Shown: positions 55,622-64,000 of the stretch, one piece after another
Layout of the letters: each line of letters begins with the position of its first letter
Numbering within the stretch: position 1 is the first letter of the stretch
Origin: Acidovorax sp. Leaf191
GTDB lineage: Bacteria; Pseudomonadota; Gammaproteobacteria; Burkholderiales; Burkholderiaceae_C
Length of the DNA: 64,000 bases
Direction: 5' to 3'
Assembly: GCF_001424425.1 (NCBI RefSeq)
Contig: NZ_LMPT01000007.1
Location: 1-64,000 of the forward strand
Translations under genes and position numbers: made by a program
The notes under the pieces: generated by a model
Seen by the model: only the letters and a program-made list of their open reading frames with translations
Told to the model about the DNA's origin: nothing
The model's database searches: none

Positions 55622-58198
55622 ATGGCAAATTTCGCAAAAGCCTTCGTATCGCATTCCAGCATCGACAAGCCACTGGTTGAACAGGTCGTCAAAGCAGTTT
55701 CTGCGGCGAGGTGGGAGATCGACAGCCACACATTTGAAGAAGGTAATTACAGCGCTGGGGAAATCACCGCCGCTTTGGGACGATCCGATCTCTTCGTCCT
55801 GATCGCGTCTGCTCATTCGATGAGTTCAGAGTGGGTAAAGTCTGAGTTGGAGATCGCCCAGCATCTCTTGTATGCGGGCAAGCTGGGGGGGGTTGTCGCT
55901 TTCATTGTTGATGGGACGCAGGCGGAAGCGCTCCCCGAATGGCTGAGGATGCGCGTCTTCGTTCGCACATCCAATCCCGTTCGCATCACCAACTTAATTC
56001 GTTCCAAGCTTGTAGAGCTTGATACCAAGCGAGGCGTCAAGCCGAAACCATACGTACAGCGGAGCAAATTGCAAGGCGAGATGGAACGGCGAATCGCAGA
56101 TCTTCGGCTACCGATTCAGGCCATTTATTTGAGTGGAGTTGACGGGATTGGAAAACGAACTGTAGGCACGCGTACTCTGGAACCGCTGTTCCCCGGACGT
56201 GACGTGAGTGGAATTGATATATCCGTTGCGGATGGCGAAGGGGTTCTTGAAGCCTATCGAAAGATGTATTTCGCTTGGCGGAGGCCTACAACTGCCGAAG
56301 CCCGTAGCGTCTTCGATGAGTCGGCTGCGATGAGTCGAGATGAGCTAGTCGAGAAGACCTGTGAACTATTGAGATTAATAGATGAGCAAAGAATGTTTGT
56401 CTGGCTAAGATTCGACTACGACATCCTGGACGACGACGGGAACCCTCAGCAGGACCTGGCCGCGCTTCTGAAAGGTTTGACGAACAAGCGGCCTACTCTC
56501 GTGATCTGCGCCAAGCGATTGCCACGCGTCGCTGCTCAGAGGCGGGCGGAGAATGTTGGCTTCTTCAAAGTGGAAGGTCTAACCGAGGAAGAGTCTGCCC
56601 GCGTTTGGACGTTCGCATTGGAGCATCTGGAGTTTGACGATCTCGAACCACAGTTCCTGAATTTCTTGCGCGGCGAAGTAAGCGGGCATCCCGCAATGAT
56701 CTGGACAGCTGCTGAATACGTTGCTTCTTCGGGCCGGGCTGCGGTCGAAGCGAATCCCAGAGAACTAATGGAGGCACTGCGCGGTTTGTCCGTTAGCTTA
56801 GTCGAGGGTCTAGCGCTTACGTCCACCGCAAAGAAGCTGTTGGCGTTGTTCGATGAATTCAATGCGATAGATCCAACAGATCTGCTTGAAATTTGCGGTG
56901 GGCATGATCAGGAGATCGCCGAATCAGTAACGAGACTCGTTAGTTTGGGCCTGTTGGAATCCGAAGGTGACCACCTTCGCATCGCTTCATATTTCAGGAG
57001 GGCTCGGTTCCGTAAACAATTTGCGACTGAAACAGAGGAGTTCGTCGCGGATGCCCGGAGGCGTTTAGTTGGAATTACTTCCAGTTACCAGGATGAAGAC
57101 GAGATATCGTTCGAAACTATCGATGTGGCATTGATTAACTCTATTGCCATGGGAAAGCGTGTATCTGACCTTTTCGGCGAAAGGGCAGTTGTAGGCTCCC
57201 ATTACCTGCGGGTGGCGCGTAGCAACTACGACAGGGAGCGCTACCCTGACACTGTTCGATTCGCGATGGCTGCGCTCGACAAGCGACACACGCTCACCAA
57301 TGAGGCTGTGGTGGAATCCTTGCGACTTCTTGGAATGGCTTCAGTTCGTATCGGAACCGAAGGAGCCGAGAGCCTTGCACGTGCGATTGAGGAACTGAAC
57401 AAGATCGGTACCACACAGGCGGCTCGTCACGTGCATTTTATTCAAGGTTTCGAGCATCGATGGAATGGCAGCTACGAGAGGGCCGAAGCAGAGTTCGTCG
57501 AGGTTTTGAAGTTCAATGCTCGCGACGTCCACGCACTCAGGGAATTGGCGCAACTCTTGGTGGGTCGGGAGGAGTATCAGGAGGCGGAGCGATATGCTCG
57601 CGACGCTCTGGAGAGAAATCCTGGAAACCCATTCATTCTCGATGTGCTGATCCAGTGTCTCGTTGAACGCGGCAAACAAAATCTTCCCCGTTTAGCGGCA
57701 GATGAGGAACTTGAAGATCTTTTCGCGCAGTTGCAGATTGCTGACCGTCGTGAGCAGTCGGACTTTACCAATCTGAGGCGTGCTCACTATTTTGCGGCGT
57801 TGAAGGATTTTTCAGAGGCTATGCGGTGGGCAGACGCTGCGGTGCACAGGGCTCCGGGGAAAGTTGGAGGTTATGTGATGCGTGCTGAGATCAAGCTTCG
57901 CGTAAAAACCGATACGAAACTCTTCCATTCGGTGGATGTAGACATCAAACACATTCAATCTATCGCGGATGAGTCCAAAGGAGCAAAGTCTCATGGCGCC
58001 CTCCTTGCAAAACTTCGCGTCCGATACGAGTTGGCTAAGGGAAATGTCGGAGCCGCCGTTGAGCAGCTAAATCGTGCTCCATGGGCTCATCGGCAGCTGA
58101 GAAAAAAGTTAGCGTGGGAGATAGGGGCGGAAATCGTAGATAAAAATCTGCAGGATCCCGATCTTGTCGCTTTTGCTAATCAAGCGCTCGCATCTTGA
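55622..58198 (+). CDS. TIR / P-loop NTPase (NB-ARC-like) / TPR protein, defence candidate
   Basis: An 858-residue protein. TIR domain at 5-125: KAFVSHSSIDKPLVEQVVKA then SSEWVKSELEIAQ with Glu75 in the NADase catalytic place. NTPase: Walker A GVDGIGKRT (172-180), a hhhhD-like strand MFVWLRFDYDIL (258-269), VICAKR (294-299) as sensor-like Arg and GHPAMI (355-360) in the position of the NB-ARC GLPL motif. A winged-helix-like part follows; TPR-like helices run from about 560 to the end (GSYERAEAEFVEVLKFNARD, YQEAERYARDALERNPGNPF). TIR-STAND proteins cause abortive infection by NAD+ depletion; that role is inferred. GC is lower than that of its neighbours. GGAGGAG precedes the ATG. Confidence 0.85.
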   Translation: MANFAKAFVSHSSIDKPLVEQVVKAVSAARWEIDSHTFEEGNYSAGEITAALGRSDLFVLIASAHSMSSEWVKSELEIAQHLLYAGKLGGVVAFIVDGTQAEALPEWLRMRVFVRTSNPVRITNLIRSKLVELDTKRGVKPKPYVQRSKLQGEMERRIADLRLPIQAIYLSGVDGIGKRTVGTRTLEPLFPGRDVSGIDISVADGEGVLEAYRKMYFAWRRPTTAEARSVFDESAAMSRDELVEKTCELLRLIDEQRMFVWLRFDYDILDDDGNPQQDLAALLKGLTNKRPTLVICAKRLPRVAAQRRAENVGFFKVEGLTEEESARVWTFALEHLEFDDLEPQFLNFLRGEVSGHPAMIWTAAEYVASSGRAAVEANPRELMEALRGLSVSLVEGLALTSTAKKLLALFDEFNAIDPTDLLEICGGHDQEIAESVTRLVSLGLLESEGDHLRIASYFRRARFRKQFATETEEFVADARRRLVGITSSYQDEDEISFETIDVALINSIAMGKRVSDLFGERAVVGSHYLRVARSNYDRERYPDTVRFAMAALDKRHTLTNEAVVESLRLLGMASVRIGTEGAESLARAIEELNKIGTTQAARHVHFIQGFEHRWNGSYERAEAEFVEVLKFNARDVHALRELAQLLVGREEYQEAERYARDALERNPGNPFILDVLIQCLVERGKQNLPRLAADEELEDLFAQLQIADRREQSDFTNLRRAHYFAALKDFSEAMRWADAAVHRAPGKVGGYVMRAEIKLRVKTDTKLFHSVDVDIKHIQSIADESKGAKSHGALLAKLRVRYELAKGNVGAAVEQLNRAPWAHRQLRKKLAWEIGAEIVDKNLQDPDLVAFANQALAS

Positions 58199-58350
58199 TT
58201 GAATGCTGTAGTTTGATAGATTTTCTGGCAATGGTTAATTGGCGTTAAATAATTGCGGCAAATTTCCTATCGTCTTTTCTTGTGGTAATGAAAAAATTCA
58301 ATTTCGCACTGATTATTTGAATTAATTTATTGAAATCGACCATTGCAATA

Positions 58351-58378
58351 AAAGCGCCAGCAGACGCTGGCGCTTTTC
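58351..58378 (+). terminator. Bidirectional terminator TIR gene / mmsB
   Basis: AAAAGCGCCAGC-AGAC-GCTGGCGCTTTT: 8-bp GC stem with A and T runs. It lies 153 bp after the TIR gene and 17 bp before the end of convergent mmsB; likely the original mmsB terminator. Confidence 0.9.
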
Positions 58379-58394
58379 TGTAAAGGAAGAGCGA

Positions 58395-59288
58395 TTACCC
58401 CTTCTGCACCATTTTAATAATGCTGGAAAAATCCAGTCCCCCATGCCCAGCCAAGCTGTGCACCGCATACAGATTTCGCGCCATCCCCCCCAACGGCGTG
58501 GCGGCCTTTACCGCCGCCGCGTTCTCTTGCGCCAAGCCCAGGTCCTTGAGCATCAGATCCGTCCCAAAACCACCCGCATAGCCCTTGCTTGCAGGCGCAG
58601 TCTCCATCACGCCGGGGTAGGGGTTGTACTTCTCCAGCGCCCAGTTGCCGCCCGAGCTGCGGCGCATGATTTCGCTCAGCACCTTGGGGTCCAGCCCATT
58701 GGCGACGCCCAGTGCGATGGCTTCGCTGGTGCCGGCCATCAGGATTCCCAGCAGCATGTTGTTGCAGATCTTGGCCGTCTGGCCGGCGCCCACGTCGCCT
58801 GCGTGGAAGATGTTGGCGCCCATCTTTTCGAGGATGGGGCGGGCGCGTTCCAGCGCTGCGGTGTCGCCGCCCACCATGAAGGTCAGCGTGCCGGCGATGG
58901 CGCCGCCGGTGCCGCCCGAGACGGGGGCGTCGATGAAGGCCAGGCCGCGGGCCTTGGCCGCACCGGCCACCTTGCGCGAGGTGGCGGCGGCGATGGTGGA
59001 GCAGTCGATCACCAGCGCGCCCTCGGCCAGCTGGGGCAGCAGGCCGGGCTGCTTGTCGTTGCCCAGGTAGAGCGATTCCACATGCTGGCTGGCGGGCAGC
59101 ATGCTGATGACGACTTCGGCGCCCAGCACGCAGGTGGCGGCGTCGGCGGCAATGCGCACGCCGTCAGCGGCCAGCTTATCGCAGGCGGGTTTGGAGAGGT
59201 CGAAGGCGCCCACGTCGTGGCCGGCCTTGTGCAGGTTCAGGGCCATGGGGCCGCCCATGTTTCCGAGGCCGATGAATGCGATCTTCAT
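58395..59288 (-). CDS. mmsB: 3-hydroxyisobutyrate dehydrogenase
   Basis: A 297-residue NAD-dependent enzyme oxidising 3-hydroxyisobutyrate to methylmalonate semialdehyde in valine breakdown. Motifs: GxGxxG-type FIGLGNMGGPMALNLHKAGH, FIDAPVSGGTGGAIAGTLTF (substrate binding) and GAGQTAKICNNMLLGI with the catalytic Lys. The mmsA and acyl-CoA dehydrogenase genes nearby support it. Confidence 0.95.
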   Translation of the reverse strand: MKIAFIGLGNMGGPMALNLHKAGHDVGAFDLSKPACDKLAADGVRIAADAATCVLGAEVVISMLPASQHVESLYLGNDKQPGLLPQLAEGALVIDCSTIAAATSRKVAGAAKARGLAFIDAPVSGGTGGAIAGTLTFMVGGDTAALERARPILEKMGANIFHAGDVGAGQTAKICNNMLLGILMAGTSEAIALGVANGLDPKVLSEIMRRSSGGNWALEKYNPYPGVMETAPASKGYAGGFGTDLMLKDLGLAQENAAAVKAATPLGGMARNLYAVHSLAGHGGLDFSSIIKMVQKG

Positions 59289-59400
59289 GCTGTGTTGCTC
59301 CTTGATGTCGTTGTGATGAGGGGGTCAGGGGGTAAGGGTGATGCTGGCAACGCCTGGGATGGCGGGGCCGTGCAGAACGGTGTGATTGGTTAGAAAAGGC

Positions 59401-59430
59401 TTGCTATCAAATTTGTAGCTGCTGGCGCTT
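59401..59430 (+). repeat. Short palindromic interspersed element, copy 5
   Basis: TTGCTATCAAATTTGTAGCT followed by GCTGGCGCTT. The best-formed copy: CTATCAAAT / ATTTGTAG are near-perfect inverted halves. Lies between mmsB and the DUF488 gene. Confidence 0.8.
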
Positions 59431-59466
59431 ACCTATTCAGCGGTAGAGGCCGAAGAAGCTTCAAGC

Positions 59467-59868
59467 TCAGCCCTCCACACGGGCGCCGCGCGCCAGCAGC
59501 TCGGCCCGTAGCACCGAGCGGTGGCAGCGCGACTCGTGCTCGCAGTAGCAGCCCACCGACATCGCGCTGTGCTGCGACAGCGCGGCCAGCAGGTCCAATG
59601 TGCGGCTGGCCTCGGGCTGGGCCAGCTCCTTGCGGTAATGTTGGACGAACGCCTGCCAATCCTTGTTGCCCTCGGGGCCTGCGGGGACCTGCTGGCCCTG
59701 GGTCATCAGCTCTTGCGTGGGGGCGAGCAGCGGGTACCACACGTCGTAATAGTCGCGGCTGGCGAACTCGGCCTTGGGCACGCCGCGCGGCGGGCGGCGC
59801 ACGGTGCCGATGCGGGTGCCTTCCCCGGTGGCGCGCGGGGTGCCGAGGCGGACGATGCGGATGGGCAT
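59467..59868 (-). CDS. DUF488 domain protein
   Basis: A 133-residue protein. The core RLGTPRATGEGTRIGTVRRP and the C-terminal VGCYCEHESRCHRSVLRAEL with Cys/His residues are the family hallmarks. Function is unknown. It lies between mmsB and a TfoX-like gene on the same strand. Confidence 0.85.
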   Translation of the reverse strand: MPIRIVRLGTPRATGEGTRIGTVRRPPRGVPKAEFASRDYYDVWYPLLAPTQELMTQGQQVPAGPEGNKDWQAFVQHYRKELAQPEASRTLDLLAALSQHSAMSVGCYCEHESRCHRSVLRAELLARGARVEG

Positions 59869-59928
59869 GGTGGTGGCTCCGGGGTGGGCTGGAGGTGATG
59901 GAGTGTGCTTGCGCGGGGCGAGGGCGGC

Positions 59929-60447
59929 TCAGTCGTCGGCTTCGAAGATGCTGTGCTTCTTGGCTGCAGCTGTCCTCGTTGCCGCGGTCTTCGTTGGCGG
60001 CTTGTTCGCGCCCGCACTCTTGGCGGCCGCTTTGGCGGCTGGCTTCTTGCCAGCGGTGGTTGCCGCCTTACCGGCTGCCACGGCGGGCGCGCGTTTCTTG
60101 CGCGGACTGGCCTTGGCCAGCGGGTTGTACGCCAGGGCTTCGTCGACCCAGAAGCTCCACTGCGCCCGCGTGGAGTAGCCGTTGGGCTCCACCCAGAAGT
60201 AGCCTTTCATGCCCCCGCCGGGCGACAGCTCGCGGGTGTTTTGCATCTCCTGCAGCTCGCCATGGCGTTCGGGCGGCAGGCGCACCAGCAGTTCTTCGCC
60301 CTTGACCGCAATGCACATCTTGCCTTCCACGAAGAACGCGTGGGTGCCGAACAGCGGGCGTTCTTCCACATCGCTGCATTGGGCGAGCGCCGTGCGCACG
60401 GCGTCGATCAGGTGCAGGGTTTCGTCGGAGAGGGGGCGGGCGGGCAT
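59929..60447 (-). CDS. TfoX N-terminal domain protein with basic tail
   Basis: A 172-residue protein. The TfoX-N domain occupies about 1-115 (VEERPLFGTHAFFVEGKMCI, LPPERHGELQEMQNTRELSP, WVDEALAYNPLAK). It ends in a 50-residue Lys/Ala/Thr-rich stretch (RKKRAPAVAAGKAATTAGKK) like that of histone-H1-like proteins, suggesting DNA or RNA binding. The domain relates to competence regulator Sxy but stand-alone members are uncharacterised. Confidence 0.82.
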   Translation of the reverse strand: MPARPLSDETLHLIDAVRTALAQCSDVEERPLFGTHAFFVEGKMCIAVKGEELLVRLPPERHGELQEMQNTRELSPGGGMKGYFWVEPNGYSTRAQWSFWVDEALAYNPLAKASPRKKRAPAVAAGKAATTAGKKPAAKAAAKSAGANKPPTKTAATRTAAAKKHSIFEADD

Positions 60448-60462
60448 GGCGTATCCGGGTGT

Positions 60463-60750
60463 TCAGGTCTTGGCGTTGCGGTCTATGTAGGATTGGAGAG
60501 CGCGCGGGTCTTCGTGCCGGAAGAGCAAGCCGCAGTCTTTGCACATCTGGAATTGGTTCGAGTGAACAGCCACGCCATAAGACGCCCGAAAAAACTTCCA
60601 CTTGTATCCCGCCGGAATGAACTCGCCCGCGCCTTCGCCCATATGAAGATGCCCTGCCTGCAGTCGCTCCGATTGGCACCCCGGACATCGCGGCAGCGTG
60701 GTTTCCTCAAAGCGTGGAAAGTGAGAATAGCGGACGGGACTGTGTGTCAT
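60463..60750 (-). CDS. Small zinc-ribbon-like protein
   Basis: A 95-residue protein with CPGCQSERLQAG near residues 22-25 and CKDCGLLFRHEDPRA near 70-73: two CxxC pairs that should bind one zinc. The middle part is KWKFFRASYGVAVHSNQFQM. No domain name recognised. It ends 15 bp before the TfoX-like gene start, so the two are probably co-transcribed. Confidence 0.7.
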   Translation of the reverse strand: MTHSPVRYSHFPRFEETTLPRCPGCQSERLQAGHLHMGEGAGEFIPAGYKWKFFRASYGVAVHSNQFQMCKDCGLLFRHEDPRALQSYIDRNAKT

Positions 60751-60769
60751 GGAGCGGTATTTTCACCAG

Positions 60770-61936
60770 CTATCGAATCGCCTCCGTCGCATCCCCATCC
60801 AGCATGCGCCGCGCAATGATCACCCGCATGATCTCGTTCGTGCCTTCCAGGATCTGGTGCACGCGGGCGTCGCGCAGCAGGCGTTCCAGCGGGTATTCGC
60901 GGATGTAGCCGTAGCCGCCGTGCAGCTGCAGTGCGTCGTTGATGACGGTAAAACCCGCATCCGTGGCAAAGCGCTTGGCCATGGCGCAATAGGTGGATGC
61001 GTCGCGCGCACCGGCGTCCAGTTTGCTCGCGGCCAGGCGCACCATCTGGCGCGCGGCGACGAGTTCGGTGGCCATGTCGGCCAGCTTGAATTGCAGCGCC
61101 TGAAAGCTCGCGATCGGCTTGCCGAACTGCTTGCGGTCCTGCATGTACTGCTGGGCGGCGTTGAGCGCGCCCTGGGCCGCGCCCACCGAGCAGGTGGCGA
61201 TATTGATGCGGCCGCCGTCCAGGCCCTTCATCGCGATCTTGAAGCCTTCGCCCTCGCGGCCCAGCAGGTGGTCGGCGGGGATGCGCACGTTGTCGAAGCT
61301 GATGGTGCGCGTGGGCTGGCTGTTCCAGCCCATCTTCTGTTCCTTCTTGCCGTAACTGATGCCCGGCGCGTCGGCCGGCACCACGAACGCGCTGATGCCG
61401 CCTGCGCCCGATGCTGCATCGCCCGTGCGGGCCATGAGCACCAGCACGTCGGTGGCGCCCGCGCCGCTGATGAAGGCCTTGCTGCCGTTGATGACGTACT
61501 CGTGCCCCACCTGTTCGGCGCGGGTCTTGAGCGAGGCCGCGTCGGAGCCCGCGCCGGGTTCGGTCAGGCAGTACGACGCGAGCTTTTCGCCGGTGGTGAG
61601 CAGCGGGCCCCAGTGGTCGCGCACCGCGGGCGTGGCCCAGGTGCCCAGCATCCAGGTGGCCATGTTGTGGATGGTGATGAAGGCGGTGGTCGATGGGTCT
61701 ACCGCCGCCATCTCTTCGAAGACCAGCGTGGCGTCCAGCCGGGGCAGCGCGAGGCCGCCGGCCGCCTCGGGCGCGTACAGGCCGCAAAAGCCCAGTTCGC
61801 CGGCTTTGGCGATGGCCTCGCGCGGGAAGATGCCTTCCTCGTCCCAGTGCGCGGCGTGGGGTGCCAGCTCCGCCTGGGCGAAGTCGCGTGCGGTCTGGGC
61901 AAAGGCGCGCTGCTCTTCGGTGAGTTCAAAGTCCAT
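60770..61936 (-). CDS. Acyl-CoA dehydrogenase (isobutyryl-CoA dehydrogenase-like)
   Basis: A 388-residue flavoenzyme: MDFELTEEQRAFAQTARDFA, YCLTEPGAGSDAASLKTRAE, KAFISGAGATDVLVLMAR, DRKQFGKPIASFQALQFKLA and the catalytic Glu in HQILEGTNEIMRVIIARRML. Its location between mmsB and mmsA suggests isobutyryl-CoA as substrate, the third step of valine oxidation. The frame extends to 62008, but homology starts at 61936. Confidence 0.9.
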   Translation of the reverse strand: MDFELTEEQRAFAQTARDFAQAELAPHAAHWDEEGIFPREAIAKAGELGFCGLYAPEAAGGLALPRLDATLVFEEMAAVDPSTTAFITIHNMATWMLGTWATPAVRDHWGPLLTTGEKLASYCLTEPGAGSDAASLKTRAEQVGHEYVINGSKAFISGAGATDVLVLMARTGDAASGAGGISAFVVPADAPGISYGKKEQKMGWNSQPTRTISFDNVRIPADHLLGREGEGFKIAMKGLDGGRINIATCSVGAAQGALNAAQQYMQDRKQFGKPIASFQALQFKLADMATELVAARQMVRLAASKLDAGARDASTYCAMAKRFATDAGFTVINDALQLHGGYGYIREYPLERLLRDARVHQILEGTNEIMRVIIARRMLDGDATEAIR

Positions 61937-62018
61937 GGTGTGTCTCGGGGTCGCTGGTTGTCGTTGTGTTTTTCTGGGGGACAGGGTTTGCGCAAATGCA
62001 CTGCTCACGCGGAGCTTG

Positions 62019-62085
62019 CCTGTCCTGAGCTTCGTCGAAGGGACGGTGCGCCGCGCGAGGCTTCGACAGGCTCAGCCCGAACAGG
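62019..62085. repeat. REP-like palindrome 2
   Basis: Starts CCTGTCCTGAGCTTCGTCGA and ends GGCTTCGACAGGCTCAGCCC-GAACAGG, an inverted pair around a GC-rich centre. Same family as 52414 and 62592. Confidence 0.8.
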
Positions 62086-62128
62086 TATGTCGAGTTCTAA
62101 GGCTCTGAATCCATGGTGCGCATGGCTT

Positions 62129-62554
62129 TCATGGCTTGGCGGAAGGGTGGTCCAGCGTCAGCCAGCGCATCAACGCCTTGCGCCGCGCCTGGGTCTCGGC
62201 GGTCAGGCACTCGTGGTACACGCGCGGCCCTGTGGGCTCTGACTCGGCACTGCGCGTGGACTGCTTGCAGCGCGTGGTGCGCTCGCGCAGCCAGGCCGAA
62301 TGCTCCTGGCGCAGCTGGGGCCGCTCGTGGGCCGACAGGGCGCGCATCACGTCGCCGTAGAGGATGGCGATCTCGGTGTCCGCCGCCTGGAAGGCTTGCA
62401 CGGCGCAGGCATTGGTTTCTGGCACTGTGCCGCCGGGGTTGCAGGCAGCGCCGGCCTGGGCGTGGGCTTGCGGCATGGTCAAGAGCACCGAGCAGGGCAG
62501 CACAACAGCGAAGGCCCAGGCAGGCACTTTGATCTTTGGCAGGTGGAGTTGCAT
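62129..62554 (-). CDS. LprI/DUF1311-like secreted protein
   Basis: A 141-residue exported protein: signal peptide with cleavage near AHA-QAG, then CNPGGTVPETNACAVQAFQA and a helical segment with RQEHSAWLRERTTRCKQST. The spacing of Cys and the N-x-C pattern fits the lysozyme-inhibitor LprI-like (DUF1311) family. A role in resistance to lysozyme is inferred from the family. It lies between the acyl-CoA dehydrogenase and mmsA genes. Confidence 0.72.
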   Translation of the reverse strand: MQLHLPKIKVPAWAFAVVLPCSVLLTMPQAHAQAGAACNPGGTVPETNACAVQAFQAADTEIAILYGDVMRALSAHERPQLRQEHSAWLRERTTRCKQSTRSAESEPTGPRVYHECLTAETQARRKALMRWLTLDHPSAKP

Positions 62555-62591
62555 GGCCTGGTTTTAACACCGTCGTTGCGCAGCATGGGGG

Positions 62592-62616
62592 CCTTCGACA
62601 AGCTCAGGCTGAACGG
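62592..62616. repeat. REP-like half element 3
   Basis: CCTTCGACAAGCTCAGGCTG-AACGG, a single arm of the repeat. It could pair with the copy at 62672 (inverted). Confidence 0.75.
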
Positions 62617-62671
62617 TCGCGGTTGGGTTGGGGTTGGTCCGGGTGTTGTCACACCGGCCGCCATCTCACAT

Positions 62672-62733
62672 CCGTTCGGGCTGAGCCCGTCGAAGCCCTG
62701 CGCAGCGCTTCGACCCCCACTCAGCATGAACGG
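62672..62733. repeat. REP-like palindrome 4
   Basis: CCGTTCGGGCTGAGCCCGTC-GAAGCC ... GCTTCGACCC ... ATGAACGGG. Full palindrome between the LprI-like gene and mmsA. Confidence 0.8.
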
Positions 62734-62787
62734 GTGTCTGGGTCGCGGCCAGCATGGCACGTGGCACGTACCAACCCCCGGCAGCAC

Positions 62788-64000
62788 TTACTTCAAGCTG
62801 ATCGTGGTATTCACACCGTGCGACACGGTGCTGTCGTCAAACCAGCGCGCGGTCACCGTCTTGGTCTGCGTGTAGAACAGCACGACCTGCTTGCCGTACG
62901 GGCCCAGATCGCCCAGCTTGGACGCGCGCGAGCCCGAGAACGAGAACAGCGGGACCGGCACGGGGATCGGCACGTTGATGCCGACCTGGCCCACGTCGAT
63001 CTCTTCCTGGAACTTGCGCGCCGCGGCACCCGACTGGGTGAAGATGGCGGTGCCGTTGCCGTTGGGGTTGTCGTTGATGAAGGCGATGGCTTCGTCGATG
63101 TCTGCCGCGGCCGACAGGCACAGCACGGGGCCGAAGACTTCCTGCTCGTAGATGCTCATGCCGGGCTTGACGCCGCTGAACACCGTGGGGCCCACGAAGT
63201 TGCCTTTCTCGAAGCCGGCCACCACGGGGTTGCGGCCATCGAGCTCCAGCTTCGCGCCATCGGCCACGCCGCGCGCGATCAGGCCTTCGACGCGGTCCTT
63301 GGCGGCGCAAGACACCACGGGGCCCACGTCCGTGCCCTTTTCGGTGCCGGCGCTGATCTTCAGCGTCTTGGCCTTGGCCACCAGGTCGGGGATCCAGTAT
63401 TGCGCCTCGCCCACCAGCACCACCACCGACAGCGCCATGCAGCGCTGGCCTGCAGCGCCGAAGGCCGCACCGGCCAGGGCGTTCAGGGTCTGCTCCTTGT
63501 TCGCATCGGGCAGCACGATGGCGTGGTTCTTGGCGCCCATCATGCACTGCACGCGCTTGCCAGCCAGGCTGGCGCGGTTGTAGACATGGGTGCCGACCTT
63601 GGTGGAGCCCACGAAGCTGATCGCCTTGATGTCCTTGTGGTCGCAGATCGCGTTCACGGCCATCTCGCCGCCGTGGATCACGTTGAGCACGCCCGCAGGC
63701 ACGCCGGCTTCGAGCGCCAGCTCCACCAGGCGCATGGTGACCATCGGGTCCTGCTCGGAGGGCTTGAGCACGAAGGTGTTGCCGGTGGCGATCGCCATCG
63801 GGAACATCCACAGCGGGATCATGGCCGGGAAATTGAAGGGCGTGATGCCCGCACACACGCCCAGCGGCTGCAGCAGGGTATAGGTGTCGACGCCACCGGC
63901 CACGTTGTTGGCCAACTCGCCCAACTGCAGGTTGCCGATGCTGGCGGCGTGCTCGACCACTTCCAGGCCGCGGAACACGTCGCCTTCGGCGTCGGGCAGG
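62788..64000 (-). CDS. mmsA: Methylmalonate-semialdehyde dehydrogenase (CoA-acylating), partial
   Basis: The C-terminal 403 residues of a gene whose start is beyond the window. Motifs: [37 protein letters not shown], catalytic Cys in [16 protein letters not shown] and [15 protein letters not shown]. It converts methylmalonate semialdehyde to propionyl-CoA (last step of valine oxidation). The visible part reads through to the right edge without an obvious start; the internal ATG at 63978 is not the true start. Confidence 0.93.
   Translation of the reverse strand, partial: LPDAEGDVFRGLEVVEHAASIGNLQLGELANNVAGGVDTYTLLQPLGVCAGITPFNFPAMIPLWMFPMAIATGNTFVLKPSEQDPMVTMRLVELALEAGVPAGVLNVIHGGEMAVNAICDHKDIKAISFVGSTKVGTHVYNRASLAGKRVQCMMGAKNHAIVLPDANKEQTLNALAGAAFGAAGQRCMALSVVVLVGEAQYWIPDLVAKAKTLKISAGTEKGTDVGPVVSCAAKDRVEGLIARGVADGAKLELDGRNPVVAGFEKGNFVGPTVFSGVKPGMSIYEQEVFGPVLCLSAAADIDEAIAFINDNPNGNGTAIFTQSGAAARKFQEEIDVGQVGINVPIPVPVPLFSFSGSRASKLGDLGPYGKQVVLFYTQTKTVTARWFDDSTVSHGVNTTISLK

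Overview
The window is chromosomal DNA of a high-GC betaproteobacterium, most probably a Comamonadaceae member close to Acidovorax (inference). Support comes from the gene order exbB-exbD-lpxK-Trm112-kdsB-adk, divergent lptFG/pepA followed by holC, a short CTG-N8-CAG type LexA operator pair, and two families of short intergenic palindromes (TTTGCTATCAAAT... and CCGTTCGGGCTGAGCC...) that I associate with that family. I see no rRNA, tRNA, CRISPR array or transposase gene.

Layout. 1-1.3 kb: end of a TorF-like porin and a CorA transporter. 1.4-9.65 kb: complete potassium uptake locus (a 34-aa membrane peptide, kdpF, kdpA, kdpB, kdpC, kdpD, kdpE). 9.8-13.0 kb: a chain of overlapping genes, three of them very small, ending in a GNAT/C39-peptidase fusion and a RimK-like ATP-grasp ligase; its upstream region repeats the helically phased TTTTTACG motif found before kdp. 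13.5-29.9 kb: mostly housekeeping genes (EamA exporter, aminotransferase, CysB-type regulator, CbiX chelatase, lptFG, pepA, holC, branched-chain amino-acid binding protein, 2-hydroxyacid dehydrogenase, lexA, asparaginase, adk). 30-37.4 kb: kdsB, Trm112, lpxK, exbD, exbB, xseA, sodB and small secreted proteins. 37.6-40.5 kb: icd, whose last 21 bp are exactly repeated 1,556 bp downstream around a segment with a single SGNH-hydrolase-like gene; the probable native icd terminator lies beyond the second copy, so this looks like an integrated element or its remnant. 40.7-46.65 kb: a PAS histidine kinase, a stand-alone receiver and a 1,211-aa REC/GAF/PAS/GGDEF/EAL protein.

46.7-55.3 kb (minus strand): a small CxxC protein with a Fur-like box, a TonB-dependent receptor, then binding protein, two permeases, a double ATPase and a glutamine amidotransferase joined by four successive 4-bp ATGA overlaps; a metal-chelate or peptide-like import route is inferred. 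55.6-58.2 kb: a lower-GC, isolated gene for a TIR / P-loop NTPase / TPR protein built like an NLR-type defence protein. 58.4-64 kb: valine catabolism (mmsB, acyl-CoA dehydrogenase, mmsA cut by the window end) interspersed with DUF488, TfoX-N and zinc-ribbon genes and palindromic repeats.

The most promising undescribed material is the small-ORF/GNAT-C39/RimK chain with its possible KdpE link, the icd-flanked segment, the TIR-NTPase-TPR gene, and the amidotransferase coupled to the importer.
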